A stretch of 64,000 nucleotides of DNA. It comes from Rotaria macrura. Taxonomy: Eukaryota > Rotifera > Eurotatoria > Philodinida > Philodinidae. The stretch is taken from assembly GCA_900239685.1 (NCBI GenBank), contig OENT01000022.1, positions 248,001-312,000 of the forward strand. The letters run 5' to 3'. Below the pieces are notes generated by a model. It had not been told where the DNA came from and searched no databases. It saw only the letters and a list, made by a program, of their open reading frames with translations. The translations under genes were made by a program, and so were the position numbers. The first letter of the stretch is position 1, and every line of letters starts with the position of its first letter. Positions 13,092 through 25,550 of this stretch are shown here, piece by piece.

Positions 13092-15477
13092 CGTTTTTAT
13101 CTACAGTATAGAAATGAGAGCAAAAAAAAACAGAGGGAAAAGAATTAAACGTTTTTCTTTTTTTCTTTTCTATTCTCGTTCTCTTTCTCTTCAATTCGTT
13201 CGGAAAATTTTCTAATTGGCGAGAAACACTAGCATAAAAACCAATTGAATTGAAATGAATTCGATTGAAATGAAATATTCTTATCTAAGTTAGAGATGAC
13301 ATTCTCATGTGTCACAATAATCACTTTAATTCTCACATTAACTTTGCTCTATAAGATAAATCAAGATAATTGCATTCTCGTGCTCATCAAACATTTGCAT
13401 TTTATTCGAGAACAACATTTTTTATCATTTACTATACAATTATCTCAACGGTTCAATTTAAAATATTTTCTTCGATTTCAAATTCATTCTTCGAGATAAC
13501 ACAAGTCCATATTCTTGTTGATCCGTTTTTTTCTGGAGAATTCCGTACTATTCGTGGTTAATGATTGAGAATGTTATTGATTTTTTTCTTAGTTTACTAT
13601 GATAAGATAGTGGAACGTAGACACGATTGAGTGACGAAAATTTTGTTTTGTACAACTATCAGAAATTCGAAGAGTGGAAACAAGATTTAAACAAAAGTGA
13701 GATGAAACATATATATTTAATTTTCTATTTCAAATATTCATGCATCGGGGATGAATATTTTCACAGATGATAGAAATCAAAATCAGAAAAGTGAACTCGT
13801 CTTTCTCTTTCCTCACGAAAAATCAAAGGAAATTATCTTTATTGAGTCTGAAATAAGAATAAAAAGTTGTTAAAAACTAATAGAATAGTACGTCCACACA
13901 TAAAAACATATCATACTAATCTAGCTCTTATTAGCAATGACTTATACAGTGTAACTACGGAATGTGATTGTTATTTGTTTGAAAGATTTTTTTTGTATCA
14001 AAACTTAGAAAATATATGAATACTAACTCTAGTTAGTTCCAAGAAACCAATGGTGATTGTGGAATTAGGAACATGAAAATCTTCTCCTAATGCAATGTAA
14101 AGCATGACTACACGCATGTTTGAAGCCAAAGAAAAACAAAATAACGTAAATGAATGTTGAAATCATTGAAGATATGACTAATTATAAAAGAAAGAATTAA
14201 TGTCGATAATGATATATACGTAAGTTATCGGTTACGTAAAATATCCAATTAAAATCTGCAGGTATATCGAACTGTGAAATAGTTTTATTGGAAAATTTCG
14301 AAAAATTGAATTTTAAACGAAAACGTGAAAAAGGGGTGGGGTAACATAAGGTATATGTATTCATTTCTCATGTTAAAATGAACAAACACTGTCGGTTGGC
14401 GAACTATTCTCAAGTGGCTAATCTTGTAGACAATTCTTTGATCAATACGGTTAACGCTCAACCATTCACATCTAATGAGCTTTGGACACACACACACACA
14501 CATCTTTAATTCACCTTTTGTTTGCACACCATCATCATCATCAATGATCTTTTCAAAAAAAAAGAAGAAGAAGAAGGAAAACAAAACAATACATTGAATG
14601 GAAAGGGAGAACTAATCGTCCATATAAATTCAAAGAGAGATCAATCAATAGTCACTAAAATGCTACTCTTTCTTTTAGCATTAGGCTGCGCAGTTTTTAT
14701 TCAAGTGAAAAACTAAAACACAAGTTGGCAACAGTCGCTAAATGAAATTCGATGCTCGAGGCATTAAATCAATATGATTTGGAAATATTTTCATATGAAA
14801 TATCTCTGTTTGATTGACTCGGTATTGTTTATTTAAATCTGAATAAATCACTCGACACGTTTTACATTTCCGTTTGTCATCACGTTCGTAATGTCACTTT
14901 TTTTCTGTATAGTTGATTAAGATAAACAGTGCATAGGAAAACGAACTACGATCTATATTCGTCATGATCAATTATGTAAGACTTCCAAAAATAAAAAGGA
15001 AGTATTCTATTTGAATATAAACAAAACCTTGATGTAGCTTATGTTGAAAATGGTTAAGAAAATCACGTAAGATGACATTTCGACAGATGATATTTTATCG
15101 TATTTTGTTTTCGAACAAGAGAACAATTTGATATTTACTGAAGATTAATCTTAACTTATTCGTTCGATTGCAAATCGTTAGGTTCGTCTATAAATGCTAT
15201 AACCGTCTATATAGTTTGCTCTATCGCAATAGTCAAGTTCTTTTTTTTCTTTTTTTTGTATATATTGATTATTCAATTGTTTTTTATCGATTACTCGTGA
15301 ATATCGAATGTCTAACAAAAAAGAAACACATAAAAGTCTGTATATATACTTTTTTTCTAAAATGATCTATCTGTGTTTAATATTTGTTACATTCATATAA
15401 ATTTGATCAAACTACTCGTTTGATTTTTATCTGAACAGAATACATTAGATTCGTTTACTCTTCAGAATAAATTCAAT
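13092..15477. other. Intergenic, simple repeats only
   Basis: No supported gene. The stretch holds an (AC)n run at 14486-14502, followed by short ATC and AAG triplet runs (about 14528-14578), which produce spurious low-complexity reading frames. Confidence 0.5.
14486..14502. repeat. (AC)n microsatellite
   Basis: Eight AC dinucleotide repeats and a half unit. Confidence 0.85.
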
Positions 15478-18400
15478 ATGTCTCTGAATGTAAATTGTTT
15501 ACGTGACTATTCTGATATTCGATTGATACCAATAGTTAGTAATCAAACAAATAAGTTTGTACATCCGATTTACAATGAAAATGGATATGGTTTAATTTCA
15601 AAATTTTCATCCTTTATAACACGCCTTGCATTTTCGTTGAATGATATTGAATTATTATTAAAAAGTTTAATGCAAAATTCTTTCAAACTATCAACTAAAC
15701 TAATTTCATCCATGATTGTTTATACGATTGTGATCATTCTTATTTTAATGATACTTTCAATTATATTTTATATAATATCATATACGAATACACAACGGCT
15801 GAAATCACCGAAACGTGTATATTTTAAATTTAGTCTAAGAAATCTTTTTCTAATATCATTGTTATTGATTTACTTACTTGTATTTGTTCAAATGATACTT
15901 CTACTAGAATATGGGAATCAAACAAAAACTTCTGTAGACAAGTCAATTAAAAAAATTAATGAAGAATTTAATTCGAACATGATTTCAAAACATTTTCAAT
16001 ATCTATCGAAGCAACTTAATACATATTCAAAAACATGTAAAGAGATTTACTTATGTTCTTGCCGTTTGTTTTATTTTTGTTTTTGAAAATTACCTTTGTG
16101 TATATTTTAGCAAGTACGATGATAACCGATGGATCTAAATCCATCATGATTAAATCATTGAGTAAATTATTAAATGATTATTATTATATTGAAGAAATAA
16201 ATACTTATTTTCATAATATAAATAGATATTTAAATGAAATAGGTTCGTTTATTGAAAATGACAAAAATGTCAAAGATTTATTCAATAAAATCATACTATC
16301 GTACAAATATATCAATACCGATTTAACTAATTTAAATAAAAAAGTGTGTCATTATATTGATGAAAATAATATTGAAATTGAAAAAAAAGTTACATTTTTA
16401 CTCAATTTAATTCATGAAAAATTTCAATTTTTCATCGATATTATTAACAAACAAATTATAAATAAATTATTTAAATCAACACTATACAATCAAAATCAAC
16501 AAGAAAAAATTCATTCGTTTATAACATTGATTTCAACTTTATTTTTTAGTATCATTCCAATCCTAACCATGGTTCCATTCGCGTTTTTCATTATTATTAT
16601 TGTTAATTATTTCTGTTTTCATTCCAAAGATGAAACGACGAAACAGTAAAATATGAAATGTTTTTCGTCTTCCATTCAATATATTTTCTGGTTTCAGTAG
16701 ATATTCAAATCAGCCATCTAAAGATGATAATTTAAGTAAACTTGATGATCTTGATGTTAGACAACTTATTTCTTTACATACTCAACATGATGATTTACAA
16801 AACGACACAAGAAATATGAACAGGTAAATACAATATAGGAAATGAAGTCAATGATTTCACTCTCATACTCAAGATATGAAGATGCAAGACAAAACACTGA
16901 TCTAACTTATTGTTTTTTTTTCATCGAAACTCTATGCCGACAATTTTTTGTTGATATCGATGCACTTGTAATATGTGCATCAAATTAACAGATAGTAAAA
17001 ATTTGGCCTAAAAAGAGGTTCTAGCATCGATCTAATTCTAGAAGTTGTATTTGGCGAGTTTAAGGCGGATCTGTGTAAGCTATCTTGCAATAAAATATGT
17101 GCGAGTACCGTGAAATATTAATACATTATATGTGTCTACTAACTTGTACTCATTAGAGACCAAAAATGAATCGAATCGAGTCGAGCTTTTTTTATTCGGT
17201 TCGGCCTCTGGTACTCATATATATATATATATATATATATAGTCAATATAAATATATTTTACTGTGCATTATCAATCATTCCGAAAGCGTAAGATTTTAA
17301 TTTTTCATCTATAGTTATAATGTTCAGTGTGTGTTTCTCTGTCCTGATCAAAGGTTTAAGGTGAAATTGGATCTTGCTATGTTTCTAGATAGTTCTAGAA
17401 ATATGTAGCTTCCATAGAATGTTTCAAAGTTGTCTAGAATTTTCTATAATCTCATACAATGATGCGGCACTAACTGGAATTTTCTACTACATTCTAGAAA
17501 TTTCAGTGACCCTGCACTATGTGTGATAGAGAATCTTTTCGAAGGCTCTAAGATAAGTTACAATGGAATAAGGCTATAAGGTATAATCTATCTATATAGA
17601 ATCCTGCCCGTCTGATTGCCTATTATTGAATCAAGGCTGAAGGACACATAGGACACGTTACAGGAAAACCAACCATGTAGTATGCATGGAATCTCGCTAA
17701 TTTATTAATATTTCGCGATCCATGTTTTGTTGCATGTGAATCTTCATCGGTGGTTTTATAAACGTAACGTTTCTTCATTGATAACGATGTAGATAGGCAC
17801 AACTGTGACTCGATGATGTAATTGAATCTTATTTTGATGCGAGTGTTAGATGGAGTGGTTGGTAGTATGGCGATTCTATTGGATTTTAGGAAAATACTTC
17901 GGAACAAGTGAAATCAAATCGTCTGCTAACGTTTAACACCATGAAATAGATAGAAATCAGTAACATTCGCTTTCTTTTGATAAATTGCAATTGCTTTGTT
18001 ATCTGAGAGTCTAATTGGTGTACGATACATACAGAATGCATTATCTACTAGGATCTTTTTCAATGGATTTAAATAATAATTTGAATCCTAACTTTAGAAA
18101 TGCACATCGCATATCATCAGCGAGATGTAAATTAAAAAAGATACAAACTTATCATTTAAAAACAGATGGCAAACGAACTTTTCCATATTCTACCAACGAT
18201 GTTAATCAAAGTAAATCAAAGAATACTCGTTCGTATCGTTTATTTCTTGGTACAATACGTATTGCATTCGGCTTCATAATTGTTTTACTAATTATCTTAT
18301 GTGTTATTAGTGGTGTTCTCTATGGTCTTGATTTATTTATACAGAGTTCATGTCGCTTAATCCATTATGATCAACAATCTCTTATTTCATTAGTTACAAG

Positions 18401-19108
18401 TGAATCTTTTGAACTATCAAAAAAAATACATCTATGATATTTTTCTACTCATAGATAACATGATTCAATCATTGGACAATTTTGATTTAAATGCAACACT
18501 CAACAATATAATTTCCGATTGTAATGATAATGTGCATTTTAGTAAAAAATTCTTGAAAGAATTTTCCAATGAATTAAATAATGAATTGATTCCAATAATG
18601 AAATATTTGAATGAAAATATTTACAAACAATTTTTAATATCCATTAGAACAGTTAATATATCATCTGAAATGGATTTGTTAAATAATGTCGCTAGTTTTC
18701 TTCGTGTTAAATATATTCAAAATCGATTAATTCTTATTCATAATCATTTTAAACAAATTGACGGAATATTTACACAAATTATTCAGTTTAATTCTCGATT
18801 ACCAACTCGATTTGTTACTGAAACATTAAATGAAGTGAGTGAATATTATTATTTCAAGTTATATTCCCGTCGTTTATATCTTTGATTCATTTTTTGTTTA
18901 GTTTGAATTTTTTGTCGAAAAAGTTATTGAATCAATGATTGATTCATGTCCATTGCCGATCGATAATATATTAAAAATAGATGAATTAATTTGTCATGAA
19001 ACAGCAAGTAAAATCAATGGTTTATGGCTAAATATATTTTTGTTTATGTTTGTTCTAATATCTGGCATTTGTATTCTTGGTATATACATCTATAAACAAC
19101 TGATTTAA
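15478..19108 (+). CDS. Five-span membrane protein, prominin/tweety-like topology (6 exons)
   Basis: Exons are 15478-16036, 16111-16645, 16698-16823, 18098-18399, 18455-18834 and 18902-19108. They total 2109 nt and encode 702 aa in frame. Hydrophobic spans lie at about residues 80-104, 124-147, 320-353, 457-487 and 675-698. Two large loops (about 170 and 185 aa) are predicted between spans 2-3 and 4-5. They are rich in Asn, Ile and Lys with helical, coiled-coil-like periodicity and a few Cys (for example SSCRLIH after span 4 and ELICHE before span 5). A roughly 100-aa Ser/Lys-rich segment joins spans 3 and 4. This order matches prominins, and more loosely tweety channels. However, there is no obvious signal peptide, the loops are shorter than in prominins, and the prominin cysteine-rich cytoplasmic loop is missing. 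The gene and topology are well supported; the family is only a suggestion. Confidence 0.6.
17217..17241. repeat. (AT)n microsatellite
   Basis: About 12 AT units inside the long third intron of the five-span membrane protein gene. Confidence 0.9.
17383..17504. promoter_or_regulatory. Cluster of heat-shock-element-like sites
   Basis: Heat-shock factor binds alternating GAA/TTC pentamers. At 17383-17400 the sequence reads TTC-TA-GAt-AG-TTC-TA-GAA, which is four units with one mismatch. At 17492-17504 it reads TTC-TA-GAA-AT-TTC, a perfect three-unit element. Looser half-sites (TTC/GAA) lie between. The cluster sits in an intron of the five-span gene, 3' to a small antisense ORF. Function is inferred from the motif only. 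Confidence 0.45.
17623..17907 (-). CDS. Antisense ORF nested in an intron, 94 aa
   Basis: A 94-codon ATG-to-stop frame runs opposite to the host gene inside its 1274-bp intron. Codon use is gene-like. The C-terminal part includes HATKHGSRNINKLARFH and ends GFPVTCPMCPSALIQ, with a CPMC pair of cysteines. I recognise no family. It could be a small nested gene or a fragment of a mobile element that made this intron much longer than its 52-74 bp neighbours. Confidence 0.3.
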   Translation of the reverse strand: MFRSIFLKSNRIAILPTTPSNTRIKIRFNYIIESQLCLSTSLSMKKRYVYKTTDEDSHATKHGSRNINKLARFHAYYMVGFPVTCPMCPSALIQ

Positions 19109-20582
19109 GCTTATCCTTATGGTTTCATATTTATTTGTTCTATCGATTTTTTGATGAATTTAAAGATCATCAATCGAATATTTTCTCTTATTAAAATCTT
19201 GATTCCATTATGACTATAAGAAACAAACGAATCGTTTGATATTAGTTTCATTTTCATGAACTTTTGTGAATTCTTGATGCATAGTTCATGCATAGATCCT
19301 TTTCACTTGCTGACATACAAAAACACAAAACAATTGTTTTGAATTTATTGTGTTCGTTCTTACGCATGTCTCGAAAAAGTGATAGGATTAACTGATTCTT
19401 GTAAAATAAGTCAAGTGACTTCGTGCGATTCTGTTGAGCATTCAACAATCTCTACGTTTCATTCAACAGATACCAATGTTTCTGTAAAATTAAAGGAATA
19501 CTTGAAATTCTCATAGTGCATGTAGACACGTAAATTATTAATTAATTGAACTCTATGTGTAAGTGATTTCCTGAGTCGACATTTTCAACGTTTCGTAAGT
19601 AAAAACGTTTCATCGCACATATACCATAACTATTAATAACCTGCTTAAGTGACTTTTGTGCTTTTAAAAATTCTATCTTCATCATTAAATCGAATTAATG
19701 ATGATTATGGTTCACGAAGTCAACAGACTTAATTTGTACTATTCTGATCATTATTGACTGATAACGAATTCACTTCATGAAATACAGTCAAAAGATTTTA
19801 TAATATCAATACATTATGAAATCATTGTTTAAAATAGAATCAGTTTAATAACAATGGGACACTTTTACTTGTGAGAAAAACGATATTCTATGCCATACTT
19901 TTAATAGTTAATTCAATCTCTTACGAATAGTAGTACATGTCGTATTTAACTAAAAATGATATTAGGAAATTTACTTATGATGAATGACATTTTTTTTGTA
20001 AAATGAAAATTTTCTAGTCAGTGTGTTCTTAACTTCTAGAATTGTTCCTGTTATCGATTGAATGACTATCAAAAAATAGTATGCCTATGTAGTAATGTAC
20101 AACAAATATGTAATGAAATTCTGTATTCGGATTCTTCTATTGCAATAGAATCAACCAATAGGGACGTTGATGACTACTGAGTCATTTTTTATCCACTGTA
20201 AGCGATTCATAAACAAGAAAGTTACATAACAGAAAATGAGTATTGATAATATGCGCTATATCGAATGATTTGACGTAGATGAATAAATATCAAATATGAT
20301 TCTTAAGAGCGTTTCGATGAGTCGTAATTGTGTAACTAGAAGAAAAAGGACGGATTTTCTTTTGCCGATTCACTAAATGATATTTTTAATCTTTAAATCA
20401 TGAATAAATTCGGAGGTTATAAAAATGAGCGTATGATTTGAAATATTCAAAGTAAGTAATTATAAAAAAATATGAAAATAACTAAAAAAAGAACATGCTT
20501 TCTTAAAACTATCACCAGATTCGTTTATGAATAAAAGGAAGATGAGAGTAAAACTTTGTCATAGTATAATTGAAGATCGTGT
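19109..20582. other. Intergenic, no gene seen
   Basis: This is the shared 3' flank of two convergent genes (five-span protein and PEPC-like). No supported ORF, RNA gene or repeat was found. Confidence 0.5.
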
Positions 20583-23351
20583 TCATAATGGTCTTCTTGT
20601 TAGTTCAATATTCAATCCACCTTCAGGTGCATTGACAACATCAGCAGCTGCATAGCATGATTGTAGCGTTAAGCATTCGCGTTTACCTAAAATAAAATCT
20701 AAATTATTATTCATAAAATTTGTCATATCAGCTTGTGCATATCGAACAAATTCATTGGATTCTTCTCTCATTGCTAATTGTTGTGCGAGATTTGAAAAAC
20801 CGGATTTTAATGGAGTCAATAGATTAAAGTCATCCGGCGGTTCTTTATTGAGAATACATTTGTAAACTAATTTTGCAACATCGTATGCATATAATTCGAG
20901 CCATGCTAATGTTTCTTTATTTGTATTATTTCCATTTTTATTTGGATTGAAGTTTTTTGCTAATGAAATGAGTTGTGCTTTATCTGGACGTTCTTCACCA
21001 ATCATAGTAAACCAAGCTATATCAAAATCAGTCATATGTAATGATAATGCTGTATTACGCATGAAATCTCGACATGATTTACCACAGAGATACATCGCAT
21101 GAAGTTCATCATAATTAATACTTTTTAAACCTTCGTAGACACTTAGATAATTGAGAAAATGTGTTCCACTATGTGCAGATACTCGTTCGACAGTTATCGC
21201 ACGATTATTAAGCAATTTGGGATTATCACCTCGTAAATTTCTAACTGTTATTTGTTCACTAATGGTTCCCTGACCGCCACGTTTTGATGGACGTGAACTT
21301 AAATTTCCTAAAACAACAGATATCCATGGCGCATTTGAAAACAATTTATTGAAATTATCATTGCCAGGATGTTTGTCTGTCTCGTCATCTAAATCTCCCA
21401 TGTAGTCAAAATACGTTTGACGCATAACTTGACAAATATTGTGAAATTTTTCTATATTTTCTCTTTGATTATAACCTGGTGGTGCTTGGCGTGGTAACAC
21501 ATAATGTTCACCATTAGGCTTTAGTTCAGTTTGTGCACGTGCATAAATATTTTGCGCAACTAATGATTCTAATGAGTGTAAAGCAATGGACGATGGAGAG
21601 AATAGTATTTGCATTTGATGACCTTGAATTGTTAATAGTGATGGGCCAAGATTTTTTGCATGACAGAATCGTGCTGATCGACCATTATTATGTGCTACTT
21701 CGGTAACACGTCCACCACCACGTTGTAATGCAGCACCACCACCAATAAAACCATTTATTGTTAGATTTGCCAATTCAGGATACTTCGTTTTAAATTGTTC
21801 CAACATGAAATATACGGTTCCTAATGCTTTTTCTTGTGATGATTCAGCACCACGACCAGCACGTCGAACAGTGTCACTTTTAGCAATCATTACGATTAAT
21901 TTTTCACGATAAACTAAATGTTTTCGATAAATTGGATCATCGATTAATTCCGATAATAATTTTGGTAAGTCTTCCAGATCTTTAACTGATTCACTTAATG
22001 TAACGATATCAATTATTGTATCTTTTTCTGCAACACTATTCCCGGATGCTTTCAACAATAATAATACGGCTAAAACGTTAACAATTGAATTTGTTTCAGC
22101 TATAATCAATTTGTTGAATATATCAAGATCATTTTTAATCAATTTTAATCGACCAAATATACGTGCTGCTGTTTTACTACTTTTATTTAATGTGTCATCA
22201 TCAGTTGACATGAACTGCTGAATTATATTATCGTTATTCAACCATTCAACAATGAATTGCTTTTGATCATCCATTGGCAATGAAAGAAAATCATCATTTA
22301 AACGGTTAACTTTTACTAAATGAGCAAGTGTTTCCATTATATCAATTGAATTATGACGAATATCGATTTGAGCATAATGAAAACCAAAAGTTTTTACTTT
22401 ATAAATAAGCTCGTCTGTATCTGGAATGCTTTCTAAATCATGAATAAAATCATCAACGGATTTATATGAATTATTTGTTAACTTTTCTAGAATTTGTATT
22501 TTTGTATTGGATGATAACTTTTGCACATCATTCAAGTACAGTTGTTGAATACGTTGTTTTAATTGTTTAACGGCTTGTTTTAATGCATTGACATCGGCAT
22601 TTTCATTTCCGTCTCCGTCTCCTGCTGGCCATATTGATGTTTGTATAATAGGTCTATTCACATCAATCACATTCTTATAGGATGGCATGTCTTGTAATGC
22701 TTCAACTAATTGACTTCTTAATTTCGTCGATGTTTCATAAATAATATCGATGATCGCCATTGTTTCTATAACTTCTTGTTCAATGGTTTTTTTCGGTCCA
22801 CCTAATGGTAAGCCATCAAGTAATTTTAAATGTTCTTCATAATCAATACCACTATCTAAATATTTGTCAAATGGAATTCCCCCATTGACAGTGTAATCCA
22901 TAGATGTTGGATTGGTTGGATGCATTGTTAAACTAAAAATAGCATAACCATTTTCATTGAAAAATTGTTGAACTTTTTTCGAGGGTACACCTTGTTGTTC
23001 CAAACGAGAGAAAACATAATTGAAACAATCAGCAGTAGCTGTACTATTTGGATTTTCAATTTTTTCATTATAAATTTTTGCATTAACAAACTTTCTTACA
23101 CGACGTTCTAAATCCATGATTTTTCCATAGTATTCCATTAATTTTTCTCGGTCGATACTACCAAATGGACAAGCATCTAATACTTTTCGATAAACTTCAA
23201 TACGCGTTTCACGATTTGGATTCGAACAAACATCAAATATGTCTTTTAAATACTGACCAATTTTTTCATTGTTCTTTGATATTTGATTGATAAATCTATA
23301 CCGTATTGTTTTTTGATCATCAGCAAGTATTACTATTTCATTATCCATCAC
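20583..23351 (-). CDS. ppc: Divergent phosphoenolpyruvate carboxylase family protein, intronless
   Basis: This single 922-codon frame has no introns. PEPC (Pfam PEPcase) makes oxaloacetate from PEP and bicarbonate in plants, algae, bacteria and some protists. Animals lack it. Length and motif order match bacterial/plant PEPC: TMHPT at 142-146 (catalytic His, E. coli His138), AGDGDGN at 243-249 (canonical GGDRDGNP), DIRHNS at 330-335 (E. coli Arg396 region), KSDTVRRAG at 491-499 (canonical YSDSxKDAG, Lys replaced by Arg), FIGGGAALQRGGG at 535-547 (canonical FHGRGGSIGRGG, so His579 and Arg581 are lost while Arg587 remains) and SRPSKRGG at 686-693 (Arg713 region). The canonical C-terminal RNTG is absent; it ends TRRPL. 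Fold membership is convincing, but the altered loops make standard carboxylase activity doubtful. Upstream, a consensus donor on the minus strand near 23,955 (GGTAAGTG) may mark a 5'-UTR intron. The origin is probably horizontal. Confidence 0.88.
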   Translation of the reverse strand: MMDNEIVILADDQKTIRYRFINQISKNNEKIGQYLKDIFDVCSNPNRETRIEVYRKVLDACPFGSIDREKLMEYYGKIMDLERRVRKFVNAKIYNEKIENPNSTATADCFNYVFSRLEQQGVPSKKVQQFFNENGYAIFSLTMHPTNPTSMDYTVNGGIPFDKYLDSGIDYEEHLKLLDGLPLGGPKKTIEQEVIETMAIIDIIYETSTKLRSQLVEALQDMPSYKNVIDVNRPIIQTSIWPAGDGDGNENADVNALKQAVKQLKQRIQQLYLNDVQKLSSNTKIQILEKLTNNSYKSVDDFIHDLESIPDTDELIYKVKTFGFHYAQIDIRHNSIDIMETLAHLVKVNRLNDDFLSLPMDDQKQFIVEWLNNDNIIQQFMSTDDDTLNKSSKTAARIFGRLKLIKNDLDIFNKLIIAETNSIVNVLAVLLLLKASGNSVAEKDTIIDIVTLSESVKDLEDLPKLLSELIDDPIYRKHLVYREKLIVMIAKSDTVRRAGRGAESSQEKALGTVYFMLEQFKTKYPELANLTINGFIGGGAALQRGGGRVTEVAHNNGRSARFCHAKNLGPSLLTIQGHQMQILFSPSSIALHSLESLVAQNIYARAQTELKPNGEHYVLPRQAPPGYNQRENIEKFHNICQVMRQTYFDYMGDLDDETDKHPGNDNFNKLFSNAPWISVVLGNLSSRPSKRGGQGTISEQITVRNLRGDNPKLLNNRAITVERVSAHSGTHFLNYLSVYEGLKSINYDELHAMYLCGKSCRDFMRNTALSLHMTDFDIAWFTMIGEERPDKAQLISLAKNFNPNKNGNNTNKETLAWLELYAYDVAKLVYKCILNKEPPDDFNLLTPLKSGFSNLAQQLAMREESNEFVRYAQADMTNFMNNNLDFILGKRECLTLQSCYAAADVVNAPEGGLNIELTRRPL

Positions 23352-24413
23352 GAAATTTATCTAGAACTATAGAATTCATTCGAGCTACATTCTCTTTGCA
23401 AATCTAGTGCAGTCAATTTGAATGGTAGGGATCGAAAGAAAAACGCAAGCAATACCATAGTACAAATGAATAATAGATCATTTGTATGATTGAACGGAAA
23501 ATACTTGTTTATTTCAGAAAAGGATTGTCAATTGAGTAAAAGTATGCTTTAATTCTATTTGTGCATATCATAAAACTTACTTCTATTTGATAGATCGGTT
23601 GATCAAGGTCGTTATCAGAATGATTAGTCATATGTAGAAATATCTTTACGGAAAAATTTTCGGTCACATCTATTTTCAATGAGCAATTTGATTCATGCTA
23701 TTTAATAACAAGTGTGTATTCACAGTTGTTATCTATCCCATTACTTTTCGAAATTATATATCATTTTGGTTATGTTTGTAATTTCTTTCTGACTTGTTTT
23801 CGAATTCGAAAACAAATTACGTAATAAAAACCTAAATTTGCAGATGATATTCTCTAAGAAACTCTAACATCCTGTTAAACATCAACAGATCGATGGTATT
23901 GATTCAATCATGAAATATCATTATCACATTTGAAAACAAATATCTATTCACTTACCGTTCATGCATTGTCGTCGAAATTTTCGTTATTACTAATTATGTG
24001 ACGCTTCAATGACTAGAGAAAAGAAAAATGAACTTGTGAATGACAACGCCTACATCGTGATTCATACAGCACCAATAGGAAAATTGAGTTGAGTCTAAAA
24101 CAATATCAAGTAGGTTCACTGTTGTATTCTTATTTTACTCGATTGTTGTATAAAGCATCGCAAATTGATGTGTGTACTAGCTGACGTCTACTATCGATTT
24201 GAAAAACGATTCAATTTATACGAAGCATGATAAAGAGAAATATTCATACGTATGAGCATTTGAAAAAAGAATGACCTCAACTAATGAGCACATTTTTCAG
24301 AAACATCAGAAAGAGCAGAGACCAAAATCGACCTCAACATTCTAATTCTACAACGACTGACCAATATCCAACAGTTAATATCTATTATTTAACCATTAAA
24401 AATAAAACATTCG
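23352..24413. other. Upstream flank of the PEPC-like gene
   Basis: AT-rich, no ORF supported. On the minus strand, a GGTAAGTG donor near 23,955 and TAG acceptors just upstream of the PEPC start would allow a 5'-UTR intron of about 580 bp. This is a suggestion only. Confidence 0.35.
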
Positions 24414-24419
24414 AAAATA

Positions 24420-24539
24420 CGGGAGATCAGAACTTCGGCGCACGGAACTTTCAGAGCGGACTTTCGGCCGGGCCCCAAAGTGATCTCATGATCCAAAAAT
24501 AATAATTTAATTTTTTCAATTAATTGCTAATTATCATAG
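24420..24539 (+). repeat. Left terminal inverted repeat of TIR element 1
   Basis: It pairs with 25545-25681 read in reverse complement. The outermost bases are CGGG, and the region from CTCATGATCC inward is nearly identical in both arms. Confidence 0.85.
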
Positions 24540-25410
24540 TACTGAGAAAGATGATGCGAGGCTTTTCTATCTGTTTTAAGTTCAATTATAAATGGTATTG
24601 TCTTTTGAGATAGTTATTATTTCCTTATGATAAATCGTAAAGTGAAAGAGTGTAGTTTTAATAGGAGGACTACCAAGTGGTGTTCCTCCTTTTGTCTATA
24701 GTGAGCTTATGATTGTGTCTTCTCAAATGTTAGCAATGCTTCGAATTTTTAAATTCTTAATTATATGTGTTCAGTTTTTTCCAGCAAGATCATTTTGCTT
24801 TTTACAAAGTAAAACGAAAACCTATGGACAAGCAATATGCTCAATAGAAGAAAGTTAAGATAAACGACAAAAGTATGTCTAAAATTTTTAACAACAAAAT
24901 ATACATTTTATTTTGTTGTTTGGCTGATTCTACTCCCTTTTGCCTCGTTTCATATGGAGTAGCCTTTAGTGGACAAGTACGACGTTTTCTTTTGGTTTTA
25001 TTGTCAATTACTATTACTATTGCTACCAATATTGATGCTTGAACAGATGCTGTTGCAGAAGAAAGTGAACGAGAAGCGTCTATTAAATAGAAAATTGAAC
25101 TGCTGAGAAATGTCTTAGAACGTAATTCTAAAACACTGAAAACGGTTTCATGGAAATTTTTCCCTCATTCTATCAATTACAAGATGATATTAATGTTCTC
25201 CCCCCCTGATAAAGCGGATTTCCAACTAGTTATTTTCAGCCAGCGAGCAGTAATTTGAGCAATGCATTGTCCTAACTGAAACTTATCAACTACGAAGTTA
25301 ATATTACATTTTCACCTACTGGCATAGAATGACATTCATCCATATGCAATGTACTGAGCAAAATGCTGTAACTATAGTATGATTTAAACTCATCTTTTAA
25401 GGTACTGTGG

Positions 25411-25550
25411 CGTCCTGCTCAGCAACACGTCGCGTCACTCAACATTATGACGTCCTGCTCCGCCCCACGTCGTTCTGCTCGACCCTACATCGTCCTGCTC
25501 GACCCTATATCGTCCTGCTCAGCACTTCGTCCTCCTGCTCAGCACTATGA
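25411..25550. repeat. Seven 20-bp tandem units beside the right TIR
   Basis: Units start at 25411, 25431, 25451, 25471, 25491, 25511 and 25531. The consensus is close to CGTCCTGCTCGACCCTATAT; unit 2 is the most diverged. The array runs into the inner edge of the right arm. A weak single copy (TACTGAG...) follows the left arm, so the array probably expanded from subterminal sequence. Subterminal repeats of this kind can be transposase-binding sites. Confidence 0.85.

Noticed and set aside
14285..14716. 99- and 64-codon frames around the AC/ATC/AAG repeats
   Set aside because: They consist largely of translated simple repeats (poly-F, poly-D, poly-E) and have no gene-like codon pattern.
25411..25550. 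CRISPR-like array
   Set aside because: The 20-bp units are head-to-tail without spacers and belong to a eukaryotic transposon, so this is a subterminal tandem repeat.
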